NCBI GenBank assembly: GCA_965215345.1
Contig: CBDCDL010000002.1
Coordinates: forward strand, 4,588,001 to 4,652,000
Source of the DNA: CATQHW01 sp965215345
GTDB lineage: Bacteria > Spirochaetota > Spirochaetia > SZUA-6 > Bin103
Length of the DNA stretch: 64,000 nucleotides
Direction: 5' to 3'
Made by a program: the position numbers and the translations under genes. Below the pieces are notes generated by a model. The model was not told the DNA's origin. It searched no databases and was given only the letters and a program-made list of their open reading frames with translations. Positions 16,501 through 23,601 of the stretch are shown here, one piece after another (the first letter of the stretch is position 1; every line of letters starts with the position of its first letter).

Positions 16501-17339
16501 ATCCGATCCGTGCAGCTCAGATCCGCCGCGCAGCGCCGGCAGAACCTGGCGTCGGGATCGCTCTCGGCGGTGCCGCACTCGGGGCAGATACGCTTCTGGT
16601 GGCGGCTCAGGGCCAGCGAGATCTCCATGCTGACCAGCCCGGTCGGGACGGCGATCAGCCCATAGCCCAGGATCATGATGGCCGCCGCCATCGTCTGGCC
16701 CAGCGGCGTGCGGGGCGAGATGTCGCCGTAGCCGACCGTGGTCAGCGTGACGATCGCCCAGTACACCGAGCGCGGGATGCTGGTGAAGCCGCTCGCATCG
16801 CCCTCGATCAGATAGATCAGCGACCCCACCACGACCACGATCGACAGCACCGCGAACAGGAACACGGCGATCTTGCGTCCGCTCGCCTTCAGGGCGTCCA
16901 CGATGAGCTCGGCCTCCGCCACGTACTTGGCGAGCTTGAGCACGCGGAAGACGCGCAGCACCCGCAGCACGCGGACCACCAGGAGGTAGTGGCCGCCGGG
17001 CAGCAGGATGCTCAAATAGGTGGGCGCCAGCGCCAGCAGGTCGATGACGCCGAAGAAGCTGCGGGCGTAGCGCAGCCGGCGGGGAGCCGAGTAGAGACGC
17101 AGCACGTACTCGACGGTGAACAGGATGGTGAACGCCCACTCGGCGGTCGCCAGCAGACCCCCGACGGCGGCACGAACCCGGAGCACGCTGTCCAGCATCA
17201 CGGCCACGACGCTGGCGACGATGGCCAGGATGAGCAGGAGGTCGAAGCTCTTGCCGGCCGGCGTGTCAGCCTCGAAGATGATGCGGTAGATGCGCTCCTG
17301 CAGACGGCCGCGCGGCCGCGTGACGGTCATCCGGGCCAT
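16497..17339 (-). CDS. Voltage-gated K+ channel-like protein with C-terminal zinc ribbon
   Basis: Six-helix potassium channel subunit of 280 residues in the KvAP/Kv style. The S4-like segment (about 123-138, RVLRVLRVFRVLKLAK) carries arginine or lysine every third residue. The pore helix and selectivity filter are TLTTVGYGD (201-206 for TVGYGD), followed by S6 with a GYG-x-IAVPTG hinge. The short cytoplasmic tail holds a rubredoxin-like zinc ribbon with C252, C255, C267 and C270. ATG 17339 overlaps the xdhC stop (ATGA), and the 3' end overlaps the CoA-transferase start. Its position inside an enzyme-maturation operon is odd, and no metabolic link is apparent. Confidence 0.92.
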   Translation of the reverse strand: MARMTVTRPRGRLQERIYRIIFEADTPAGKSFDLLLILAIVASVVAVMLDSVLRVRAAVGGLLATAEWAFTILFTVEYVLRLYSAPRRLRYARSFFGVIDLLALAPTYLSILLPGGHYLLVVRVLRVLRVFRVLKLAKYVAEAELIVDALKASGRKIAVFLFAVLSIVVVVGSLIYLIEGDASGFTSIPRSVYWAIVTLTTVGYGDISPRTPLGQTMAAAIMILGYGLIAVPTGLVSMEISLALSRHQKRICPECGTAESDPDARFCRRCAADLSCTDRM

Positions 17340-18409
17340 CAGGAAACCCTGTCACGCGGGGCCGGGCGGGCTGGGCCGCGCGCCGCGCGCTTGGCTTCGA
17401 TCACCTGCGCCATGATCGCCAACGCGATCTCGGCCGGCGACACGGCGCCGATCGACAGCCCGGCCGGGCCTCTGACGCGGTCGATGGCCTGCTCGTCGAA
17501 CCCGGCCTCCTGCAGGCGCCCGCGCCGCTTGGCGTGCGTGCGGGAGCTACCGAGCGCACCGAGGTAGGCGGCGTTGCTCGGCAGCAGGTGGCGCAGGGCT
17601 TGGTCGTCGATCCTGGGATCGTGGGTGAGCAGCACCGCGTAGGTGCTCTCCGTCACGGGCCTGCCGACGAGCACGCGGTCGGGCCACTCGGCCAGCAACT
17701 CGTCCGGCTCCACGGCGAAGCGCTCGCTCGTCGCGAACACCCGCCGCGGGTCGATCACCGCCGTGTGGAAGCCCAGCTCGCGTGCGAAGGCGACCAGGTG
17801 CACGGCGATGTGGCCAGCGCCGACGATCAGCAACTCGTCCGGGCGTGGCAGAATGTGCACGAAAGTTTCCACTCCGTCCACCTGGACCAGATCGCTTTCC
17901 TGCGTGGCGGCGGCGAACGCACAGGCAGCAGTCACCGCCTCGGGGCCGTAGGTGTCGCCGTCGCCGGCGGATGCCCGCACGCGCTGTTCGTCGAGGTCGA
18001 TCAGCGCATGCGACGCGCTCCCGTCGTGCAGCCGGGTGAGCAGGACCGCCGGCCGCTGCCGCTGCAGGCCGTCCAGGATCGCCTCCCACAGCTCCCGCCC
18101 CGGCTCCGTCAGGTAGACCGACAGCGTGCCCCCGCACGACAAGCCGACCGACCACGCGCGTTCATCCTCGATGCCGTACTCCAGGCGGCCGGGGCCGCGT
18201 TCGCCGGCCAGCAGGCGCACCGCCTCCTCAATGACCGCCGCCTCGATGCAACCGCCGCTCAGCGAACCGGCCACCTGCAGGTCGGCGGTGACCGCCATGG
18301 CGCCGCCGGGCCGGCGCGGCGCCGAGCCCCAGGCGGCCACCACGCGCGCCAGCGCAAACCGCGTGCCGGCCGCGTGCCAGCGGCGCGCCGCTGCCTCAAT
18401 GTCGCGCAT
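17339..18409 (-). CDS. XdhC/CoxI family molybdenum-hydroxylase maturation factor
   Basis: 356-residue protein of the XdhC/CoxI family, which binds molybdenum cofactor and helps sulfurate and insert it into xanthine-dehydrogenase-type enzymes. The N-terminal XdhC_CoxI domain contains VVAAWGSAPRRPGGAMAVT and GSLSGGCIEAAV (about 20-70). The C-terminal Rossmann domain has LLIVGAGHIAVHLVAFAREL and AYLGALGSSRTHAKR. The start is placed at ATG 18409, where family similarity begins; an in-frame upstream extension to 18508 lacks similarity. It is divergent from the coxG-like gene at 18545, so one regulatory region may control both sides of the cluster. Confidence 0.88.
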   Translation of the reverse strand: MRDIEAAARRWHAAGTRFALARVVAAWGSAPRRPGGAMAVTADLQVAGSLSGGCIEAAVIEEAVRLLAGERGPGRLEYGIEDERAWSVGLSCGGTLSVYLTEPGRELWEAILDGLQRQRPAVLLTRLHDGSASHALIDLDEQRVRASAGDGDTYGPEAVTAACAFAAATQESDLVQVDGVETFVHILPRPDELLIVGAGHIAVHLVAFARELGFHTAVIDPRRVFATSERFAVEPDELLAEWPDRVLVGRPVTESTYAVLLTHDPRIDDQALRHLLPSNAAYLGALGSSRTHAKRRGRLQEAGFDEQAIDRVRGPAGLSIGAVSPAEIALAIMAQVIEAKRAARGPARPAPRDRVS

Positions 18410-18544
18410 CTGCCCGCAGACAGTACCGGAGGAGGCGACCGCCCGTCCCGCCCGTCCCGGTCGAGTTGACAGGGGCGAGGACGCGCCCCTACGGTCACGC
18501 AGGCTCACGCCGCGTCATCGGCTCGGCGGCCACCCGATACCGAC

Positions 18545-19018
18545 ATGCGACTCACAGGCGAATTCTCCTTCGACGCGGCTCCCGAAGCGGTCTGGGACGC
18601 GTTGATGGACCCGGAGGTGCTGCGCTCGACGCTGCCGGGAACCGATCGGCTGGACCGGATCGACGAAACGCACTTCGATGCGTCGTGGCGCGTCAAGATC
18701 GGCCCGATCCGCGGCACCTTCGCGGGCGCGATCGAGCTCTCCGACCTGCAGCCGCCGCTCTCCTACCACCTGAGCGCGACCGGCCGCGGACCGGTCGGCG
18801 TCGTCACCGGCGAGGCGGATTTCCGGCTGCGCGCGCACGGCGGGGGTACGCTGCTTCAGTACGACCTGGAGTCGCGCATCAGCGGCCGGCTGGCCGGCAT
18901 CGGGCAGCGGCTGGTCGAGAGCTCCATGCGCTCCCTGGTGCGCGACGCCCTGCAGGGGCTGGCCGAAGAGATTCGCCGGCGCGTCGGTGGCGGATCCCGC
19001 CCGGGAAGCGGCCGGTGA
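18545..19018 (+). CDS. CoxG-like SRPBCC protein
   Basis: 157-residue member of the CO dehydrogenase subunit G (CoxG) family with the START/SRPBCC fold. In CO oxidisers CoxG helps recruit the mature enzyme to the membrane. Here it more generally marks a molybdenum-hydroxylase locus. Motifs are FSFDAAPEAVWDALMDPEVL at the start, ASWRVKIGPIRGTFAG and LQYDLESRISGRLAGIGQRL, all typical for the family. It lacks the long hydrophobic C-terminal helix of some homologues. It is the first gene of a + strand operon; its TGA overlaps the GTG of the 2Fe-2S subunit. Confidence 0.88.
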   Translation: MRLTGEFSFDAAPEAVWDALMDPEVLRSTLPGTDRLDRIDETHFDASWRVKIGPIRGTFAGAIELSDLQPPLSYHLSATGRGPVGVVTGEADFRLRAHGGGTLLQYDLESRISGRLAGIGQRLVESSMRSLVRDALQGLAEEIRRRVGGGSRPGSGR

Positions 19019-19506
19019 GCGCTGCCCCCGATCCGGTGTCGGTCACCATCACGATCAACGGCCATGCCCACCGGGCGCAGGTGGAGCCGCGCACGCTGCT
19101 CGTGCACTTCATCCGCGAGCAGGCCGGCCTCACCGGCACCAACATCGGCTGCGAGACCGGGCTGTGCGGGGCATGCACGGTGCTGCTGGACGGCGTCGGC
19201 GTGCGTTCCTGCACGCAGCTTGCCGCGCAGGCCGACGGCCGTGCGGTGACCACCATCGAGGGGCTTGCCGACGGCGACACGCTGCACCCGCTGCAGCAGG
19301 CATTCTGGGAGCAGCACGCCCTGCAGTGCGGCTACTGCACGCCCGGCATGATCCTTGCATGCGTCGACCTGCTGCAGAAGAACCCGGATCCGTCCGACCG
19401 GGAGGTGCGGGAGGCGCTCGAAGGCAATCTCTGCCGCTGCACCGGGTACCACAACATCGTCCTGGCCGTCCGGCAGGCCGCCCGGGCCATGGCGGGACAG
19501 GGCTGA
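19015..19506 (+). CDS. Molybdenum hydroxylase small subunit, 2 x [2Fe-2S] (CoxS-like)
   Basis: 163-residue electron-transfer subunit. An N-terminal plant-ferredoxin-like domain holds the first cluster (C-x4-C-x2-C in GCETGLCGACTVLLDG plus the Cys in RSCTQL). The C-terminal all-helical domain holds the second (CGYCTPGM and NLCRCTGYHNI). All eight cysteines are present. It passes electrons from the molybdenum centre to the FAD subunit. The start is GTG 19015, overlapping the coxG-like stop. The FAD subunit follows after one base. Confidence 0.95.
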   Translation: MSAAPDPVSVTITINGHAHRAQVEPRTLLVHFIREQAGLTGTNIGCETGLCGACTVLLDGVGVRSCTQLAAQADGRAVTTIEGLADGDTLHPLQQAFWEQHALQCGYCTPGMILACVDLLQKNPDPSDREVREALEGNLCRCTGYHNIVLAVRQAARAMAGQG

Positions 19507-19507
19507 C

Positions 19508-20401
19508 ATGTACCCGGCACCCTTTGCCTACCACCGCGCCGAGTCGGTAGAAACGGCCGTCGAGCTGCTCGGCGAGCACGAAGACGCCAAGCTGCTCGCC
19601 GGAGGGCACAGCCTGCTGCCGATGATGAAGCTGCGTCTGGCGCAGCCGGAGGTGCTGGTCGACATCGGCCGCCTGCCGCTTGCCGGGATCGACGCGCGGG
19701 CGGACGGCCTGACCGTCGGCGCTCTGACCACCCACCATCGTGTCGCGACGTCGGCCGAGGTGGCCGGCCGCTGGCAGGCGTTCGCGGAAGCGGCGGCGAG
19801 CATCGGAGACCCGATCGTCCGCAACCACGGCACCGCCGGTGGCAACGTCGCGCACGCCGATCCCGCCTCGGACCTGCCGGCCGCGTTGCTGGCGCTGGAC
19901 GGCGAGCTCTGCGCCACCGGTCCGGACGGAGCGCGGCGCCTGCCGGCGGAAGGGTTCTTCCAGGGCCTGCTGACCACGGCACTGGAGCCGGCCGAGGTCC
20001 TCACCGAGCTGCGGCTGCCCACGCCCGGTCCCCGCACCGGCTCCGTCTACCTGAAGTTCGAGCATCCCGCGTCCGGGTTTGCGGTCTGCGGCGGCGCCGC
20101 CGTGGTCGAGCTGGACGCGGACGGCCGCTGCGCGCGGGCGCGCCTGTGCTTCAACGGCGTCACGGAAGTACCGCTCGACGCAGACGCGGTTGCCGCGGAG
20201 CTGGCCGGCAGCGACCTGGAGGACTCCGCGATCGAGCAGGCGGTCGGCGACTGCCTGCTCGTCGAGGAGCCGCTGGCCGACACCTTCGCGTCCGGGGAGT
20301 ACCGCGCGCACCTCGCCCGCGTGTACGCCCGCCGCGCGCTGCGCGCCGCCCGCGACCGCGCCCGCACCGCCGGCGGTCTCGCAGACGGTGCCGGTGGCTG
20401 A
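19508..20401 (+). CDS. Molybdenum hydroxylase medium subunit, FAD-binding (CoxM-like)
   Basis: 297-residue FAD subunit of the xanthine oxidase family. The FAD pyrophosphate loop is LLAGGHSLLPMMKLRLAQP (about 28-46). The second dinucleotide motif is NHGTAGGNVAHADPASDLPA (about 108-127). The CO_deh_flav_C domain covers about 180-285. It follows the small subunit immediately and overlaps the GTG of the MoxR-like ATPase gene. The catalytic large subunit that normally comes next is absent, its place being taken by coxD/coxE-like genes. Confidence 0.94.
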   Translation: MYPAPFAYHRAESVETAVELLGEHEDAKLLAGGHSLLPMMKLRLAQPEVLVDIGRLPLAGIDARADGLTVGALTTHHRVATSAEVAGRWQAFAEAAASIGDPIVRNHGTAGGNVAHADPASDLPAALLALDGELCATGPDGARRLPAEGFFQGLLTTALEPAEVLTELRLPTPGPRTGSVYLKFEHPASGFAVCGGAAVVELDADGRCARARLCFNGVTEVPLDADAVAAELAGSDLEDSAIEQAVGDCLLVEEPLADTFASGEYRAHLARVYARRALRAARDRARTAGGLADGAGG

Positions 20402-21293
20402 ACCGGTGCCGGCGCTGGACAGCGTCGACGCCGTACAGGAAGCGATGGAGCGGTGCGCATACGTCGCGGACCGCGACTTGGCCACGTGCGTGTTCCTGGC
20501 GGTGCAGCTCGACCGGCCGCTGTTCCTGGAGGGGGAGACCGGCGTCGGCAAGACCGAGATCGCCAAGGTGCTCTCGTCGATCCTGGACGCCGACCTGATC
20601 CGGCTGCAGTGCTACGAGGGGCTGGACGTGTCGACCGCCGTCTACGAGTGGAACTACGCGCGCCAGATCCTGCGCATCCGCATGCTGGAGGCAGCCGGGG
20701 AGGCGACCGCCGACGCCGACATCTTCACCCGCGAGTTCCTGCTGGCCCGCCCGCTGCTGCAGGCGGTCGACCCGGCGGCGACGCGCCGCCGCGTGCTGCT
20801 GGTGGACGAGCTGGACCGCGCCGACGAGGAGTTCGAGGCGTTCCTGCTGGAGGCGCTCTCCGACTTCCAGGTCACGGTGCCGGAGATCGGCACCTTCAAG
20901 GCGAGCGAGCCGCCGGTGGTCATCATCACCTCCAACCGCACGCGCGAGGTGCACGACGCCCTCAAGCGGCGCTGCCTGTACCACTGGATCGACTTTCCCG
21001 ACCTGGACAAGGAGCTGCGCATCGTGCAGCGCCGCATCCCGGAGGCGGCAGAGGAGCTGTCGGCGCAGGTGGTGGCCTTCGTGCAGGAGCTGCGCTCGCA
21101 GGAGCTGTACAAGCGGCCCGGCGTCGCCGAGACCCTGGACTGGCTGCACGCCCTGCGCGCCCTCGGTGAGCAGGAGCTGGCCGCCGACGTGGTGGAGCGC
21201 ACCCTGGGCGTGCTGCTCAAGTATCAGGACGACGTGCAGTCGGTGCGGGGCTCGGTGCCAGGCCTGATCGAGCAGGCGCGCATCAGCGCCTGA
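20394..21293 (+). CDS. MoxR-type AAA+ ATPase (CoxD-like)
   Basis: 299-residue AAA+ chaperone-like ATPase of the MoxR/CoxD group. In the carboxydotrophic system CoxD works with the VWA protein CoxE to mature the copper-sulfur-molybdenum site. Walker A is GETGVGKT (47-54), Walker B is LLVDELD (135-141) and sensor 1 is IITSNRTREVHDALKRRC. The start is GTG 20394, overlapping the FAD-subunit stop by eight bases. It precedes the VWA partner by 9 nt, an arrangement found in most MoxR-VWA pairs. Here it probably remodels the molybdenum hydroxylase, although no CO-dehydrogenase loop is present in either large subunit. Confidence 0.92.
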   Translation: MAEPVPALDSVDAVQEAMERCAYVADRDLATCVFLAVQLDRPLFLEGETGVGKTEIAKVLSSILDADLIRLQCYEGLDVSTAVYEWNYARQILRIRMLEAAGEATADADIFTREFLLARPLLQAVDPAATRRRVLLVDELDRADEEFEAFLLEALSDFQVTVPEIGTFKASEPPVVIITSNRTREVHDALKRRCLYHWIDFPDLDKELRIVQRRIPEAAEELSAQVVAFVQELRSQELYKRPGVAETLDWLHALRALGEQELAADVVERTLGVLLKYQDDVQSVRGSVPGLIEQARISA

Positions 21294-21302
21294 GTCCGTC
21301 CG

Positions 21303-22445
21303 GTGACCGACGCGCCGCATCTGCCGCGCTCGGCGTTGCTGTTCGCGCGCGTGCTGCGCGGCCTTGGCCTGAGCGTCGCCGCCACCGACGTGAGCGCCTT
21401 CCTGCAGTCGATGCAGGCGGTCGGCGTCCGTTCGCGTGACGACGTACGCGCCGCCGCCCGCAGCCTGTTCACGACCAGCGTCACCCAGCACGAGCGCTTC
21501 GACCGCGCCTTCGACCGCTTCTGGAGCCACCGGCGGTTGCCCGATCGGGAAGGGCTGCCGCCGCCGGAGGTCGAACTGGAGCGGACGGTGATCGGCGATG
21601 CGACGACGGCGACGGACGGCACCGAGGAGTCGGAGCGCTCCGACCGGACGTTGACGTGGTCGGCGACCGAGCGCCTGCGACGCAAGGACTTCGGCGCCAT
21701 GGACGATGCCGAGCTGCAGGCGATGTATGATTTGGTGGACATGATACGGATCGCGTTGCCCATGCGCGCAGCGCGGCGCACGCGCCCGGCGCAGCGCGGC
21801 CACCTGATCGACCTGCGCGGCTCCCTGCGGGGCGGGTTGCGCTCGGGCGGCGAGCTCACCCGGCTGCGCTGGCGCCGTCGCAAGCGCCGGCCGCGCCGCC
21901 TGATCCTGATCTGCGACATCTCCGGCTCGATGGAGCGCTACAGCGGCGCGCTCCTGGCCTTCGTGCATGCCGCCGCGCGCGGGCTGCAGCGCGGCGAGGC
22001 GTTCGTGTTCGGCACGCGGCTGTCGCGCATCACCCGCCTGCTGACCGGCCGCCGTATCGCCGACGCGCTGCGCGCCGTGTCCGACCGCGTGCTGGACTGG
22101 GGCGGCGGCACGCGCATCGGCGAGGTGCTGCGCGACTTCAACTACCGCTGGGCACGGCGCGTCCTGTCGGAGCGGGCGGTGGTGGTGCTGATCTCGGACG
22201 GCTGGGACCGCGGCGACGCCGCCCTGCTGCGCACGGAGATCGACCGGCTGCGCCGCAGTTGCGGGCAGCTGATCTGGCTCAATCCGCTGGCGGGCTCGCC
22301 CGGTTTCGAGCCGCGCACGCGCGGCCTGCAGGCGGCGCTGCCGTTCGTGGACCTGCACCTGCCGGCGCACAACCTGGAGGCGCTGGAACGGTTCGGGGCC
22401 CTGCTGCGGGCGATGAACACCGCCGGAGGTGACCGGCTGACATGA
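21303..22445 (+). CDS. VWA domain protein (CoxE-like)
   Basis: 380-residue von Willebrand factor A protein of the CoxE family and partner of the preceding MoxR-type ATPase. The N-terminal helical region (about 1-190) contains TDVSAFLQSMQAVG and an arginine-rich stretch just before the VWA domain. The metal-ion-dependent adhesion site is intact: DISGS at 205-209, a threonine in WGGGTRIGEVL, and ISDGWDRG. It is cytoplasmic, with no signal peptide. It starts at GTG 21303, 9 nt after the ATPase stop. It is the last gene of the coxG-S-M-D-E-like operon. Confidence 0.93.
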   Translation: MTDAPHLPRSALLFARVLRGLGLSVAATDVSAFLQSMQAVGVRSRDDVRAAARSLFTTSVTQHERFDRAFDRFWSHRRLPDREGLPPPEVELERTVIGDATTATDGTEESERSDRTLTWSATERLRRKDFGAMDDAELQAMYDLVDMIRIALPMRAARRTRPAQRGHLIDLRGSLRGGLRSGGELTRLRWRRRKRRPRRLILICDISGSMERYSGALLAFVHAAARGLQRGEAFVFGTRLSRITRLLTGRRIADALRAVSDRVLDWGGGTRIGEVLRDFNYRWARRVLSERAVVVLISDGWDRGDAALLRTEIDRLRRSCGQLIWLNPLAGSPGFEPRTRGLQAALPFVDLHLPAHNLEALERFGALLRAMNTAGGDRLT

Positions 22446-22451
22446 TAGCGT
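22446..22451 (+). promoter_or_regulatory. Putative -10 element (TAGCGT) of a leaderless start
   Basis: TAGCGT begins one base after the coxE-like stop and ends 7 nt before GTG 22459, so the downstream oxidoreductase may have its own leaderless transcript. Confidence 0.4.
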
Positions 22452-22458
22452 GGCGGCC

Positions 22459-23601
22459 GTGACGGTCGCCGTGGTGGGGGCGGGGGTGTTCGGATCCGCC
22501 GCTGCCCTGGAGCTGGCCCGGCGCGGCCACCGGGTCACGCTGTTCGACGCCGAAGCGGTGCCGGCGCCCCGCGCTGCCTCCACCGACGTGTCCAAGGCGA
22601 TCCGCCGCGTCTGGTACGCCGGGGGTACGGCAGGCTACGTGGACCTGGTCGAGCGCTCCGCTGATCGCTGGCACGCCTGGGAACGGGCGACGGGACGGCA
22701 TATACTGCACCGCACCGGCCACCTGAGCATCCTCCGAGATGCGGGGCCAGGGTCGTCGATGTATCAAAGTGTGCACATGCTCCGCGGCAGGGGAGCCGTC
22801 GAGGTGCAGGAACTGCCCGCTGCGGCGCTACGACGGCGCTTTCCGCAGTTCGTGGTGGCCGGTGACGAGGTGGGCGTCTACGACCCGTGGGGCGGCTATC
22901 TGGAGAGCGCCGCCGCGGTGCGCATGATCGTCGACCTGGCAGTCGATACGGGCGTCATGCTGCGCGAGCGCACGACAGTCGACGCCGTGGATGAACGCGC
23001 GGGCGCGGCCACGGTGCAGGTCGATGGCGTCGAGCATCCGTTCGACCACGTGGTCGCCGCCGCCGGCGCCTGGATCGGGCGGCTGCTGCCCGAGCTGGCC
23101 CGGCCGCTGACGGTCACCCGCCAGGAGATGATACTGCTGCCGGCGCCCGATCCGACGGCCTTCTGCTACCCGCGCATGCCGACCTGGGGCGCCGAGCCGG
23201 ACGGGGAGGAGTGGTACGGATTCCCGTTGCTACGCGAAGGGTACGTCAAGGTGGCGCGCGACCGGCTCGGTCCCGCGGTCGATGCCGACGTGGACCGCGC
23301 CGGCACCGACGCGTTCGCGGCCGACGCGCAGGCAATGCTGCGGCGGCGCATCCCGGCGCTGGCGGGTTCGTCGGGAGCGAGCGGCCGGAGCTGCCTGTAC
23401 ACCATGACGCCGGACACGCACTTCCTCATCGACCGGGTGCCGGGGAGCGAGCGCCTGGTGGTGGCCGGCGGCGGCAGCGGCCACGCCTTCAAGTTCGGCG
23501 GGGTCTTCGGGCCGCTGGTCGCCGGCGTGGTGGAGGACCGCCCGGATCCGGCGGGCGCGCCCCTGCGCATCGGCGACCGGCTCGGTGAGAGCCGTTCGTG
23601 A
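22459..23601 (+). CDS. FAD-dependent amine oxidoreductase, monomeric sarcosine oxidase-like
   Basis: 380-residue flavoprotein of the DAO family, closest in style to monomeric sarcosine oxidase and N-methyl-tryptophan oxidase, which oxidise secondary amines to an aldehyde and H2O2. The FAD motif is VAVVGAGVFGSAAALELARR at the N terminus. C312 in SCLYTMTPDTHFLID matches the cysteine that binds FAD covalently in sarcosine oxidases. GGGSGHAFKFGGVFG near the end contacts the flavin. The start GTG 22459 is chosen from the TAGCGT spacing; GTG 22450 would add three residues. It overlaps the SNF2 gene by four bases. The substrate is inferred only to be a secondary amine or amino acid. Confidence 0.88.
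   Translation: MTVAVVGAGVFGSAAALELARRGHRVTLFDAEAVPAPRAASTDVSKAIRRVWYAGGTAGYVDLVERSADRWHAWERATGRHILHRTGHLSILRDAGPGSSMYQSVHMLRGRGAVEVQELPAAALRRRFPQFVVAGDEVGVYDPWGGYLESAAAVRMIVDLAVDTGVMLRERTTVDAVDERAGAATVQVDGVEHPFDHVVAAAGAWIGRLLPELARPLTVTRQEMILLPAPDPTAFCYPRMPTWGAEPDGEEWYGFPLLREGYVKVARDRLGPAVDADVDRAGTDAFAADAQAMLRRRIPALAGSSGASGRSCLYTMTPDTHFLIDRVPGSERLVVAGGGSGHAFKFGGVFGPLVAGVVEDRPDPAGAPLRIGDRLGESRS

Noticed and set aside
18545..22445. Aerobic CO dehydrogenase operon
   Set aside because: coxG/S/M/D/E-like genes are present, but no large subunit is adjacent and neither large subunit in the window has the AYRCSFR or AYRGAGR loop.
20160..22595. Long minus-strand open frame opposite coxD/coxE-like genes
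   Set aside because: Composition is dominated by Arg, Gln, Ala and Gly with no motifs. The plus-strand genes carry full Walker and MIDAS motifs.
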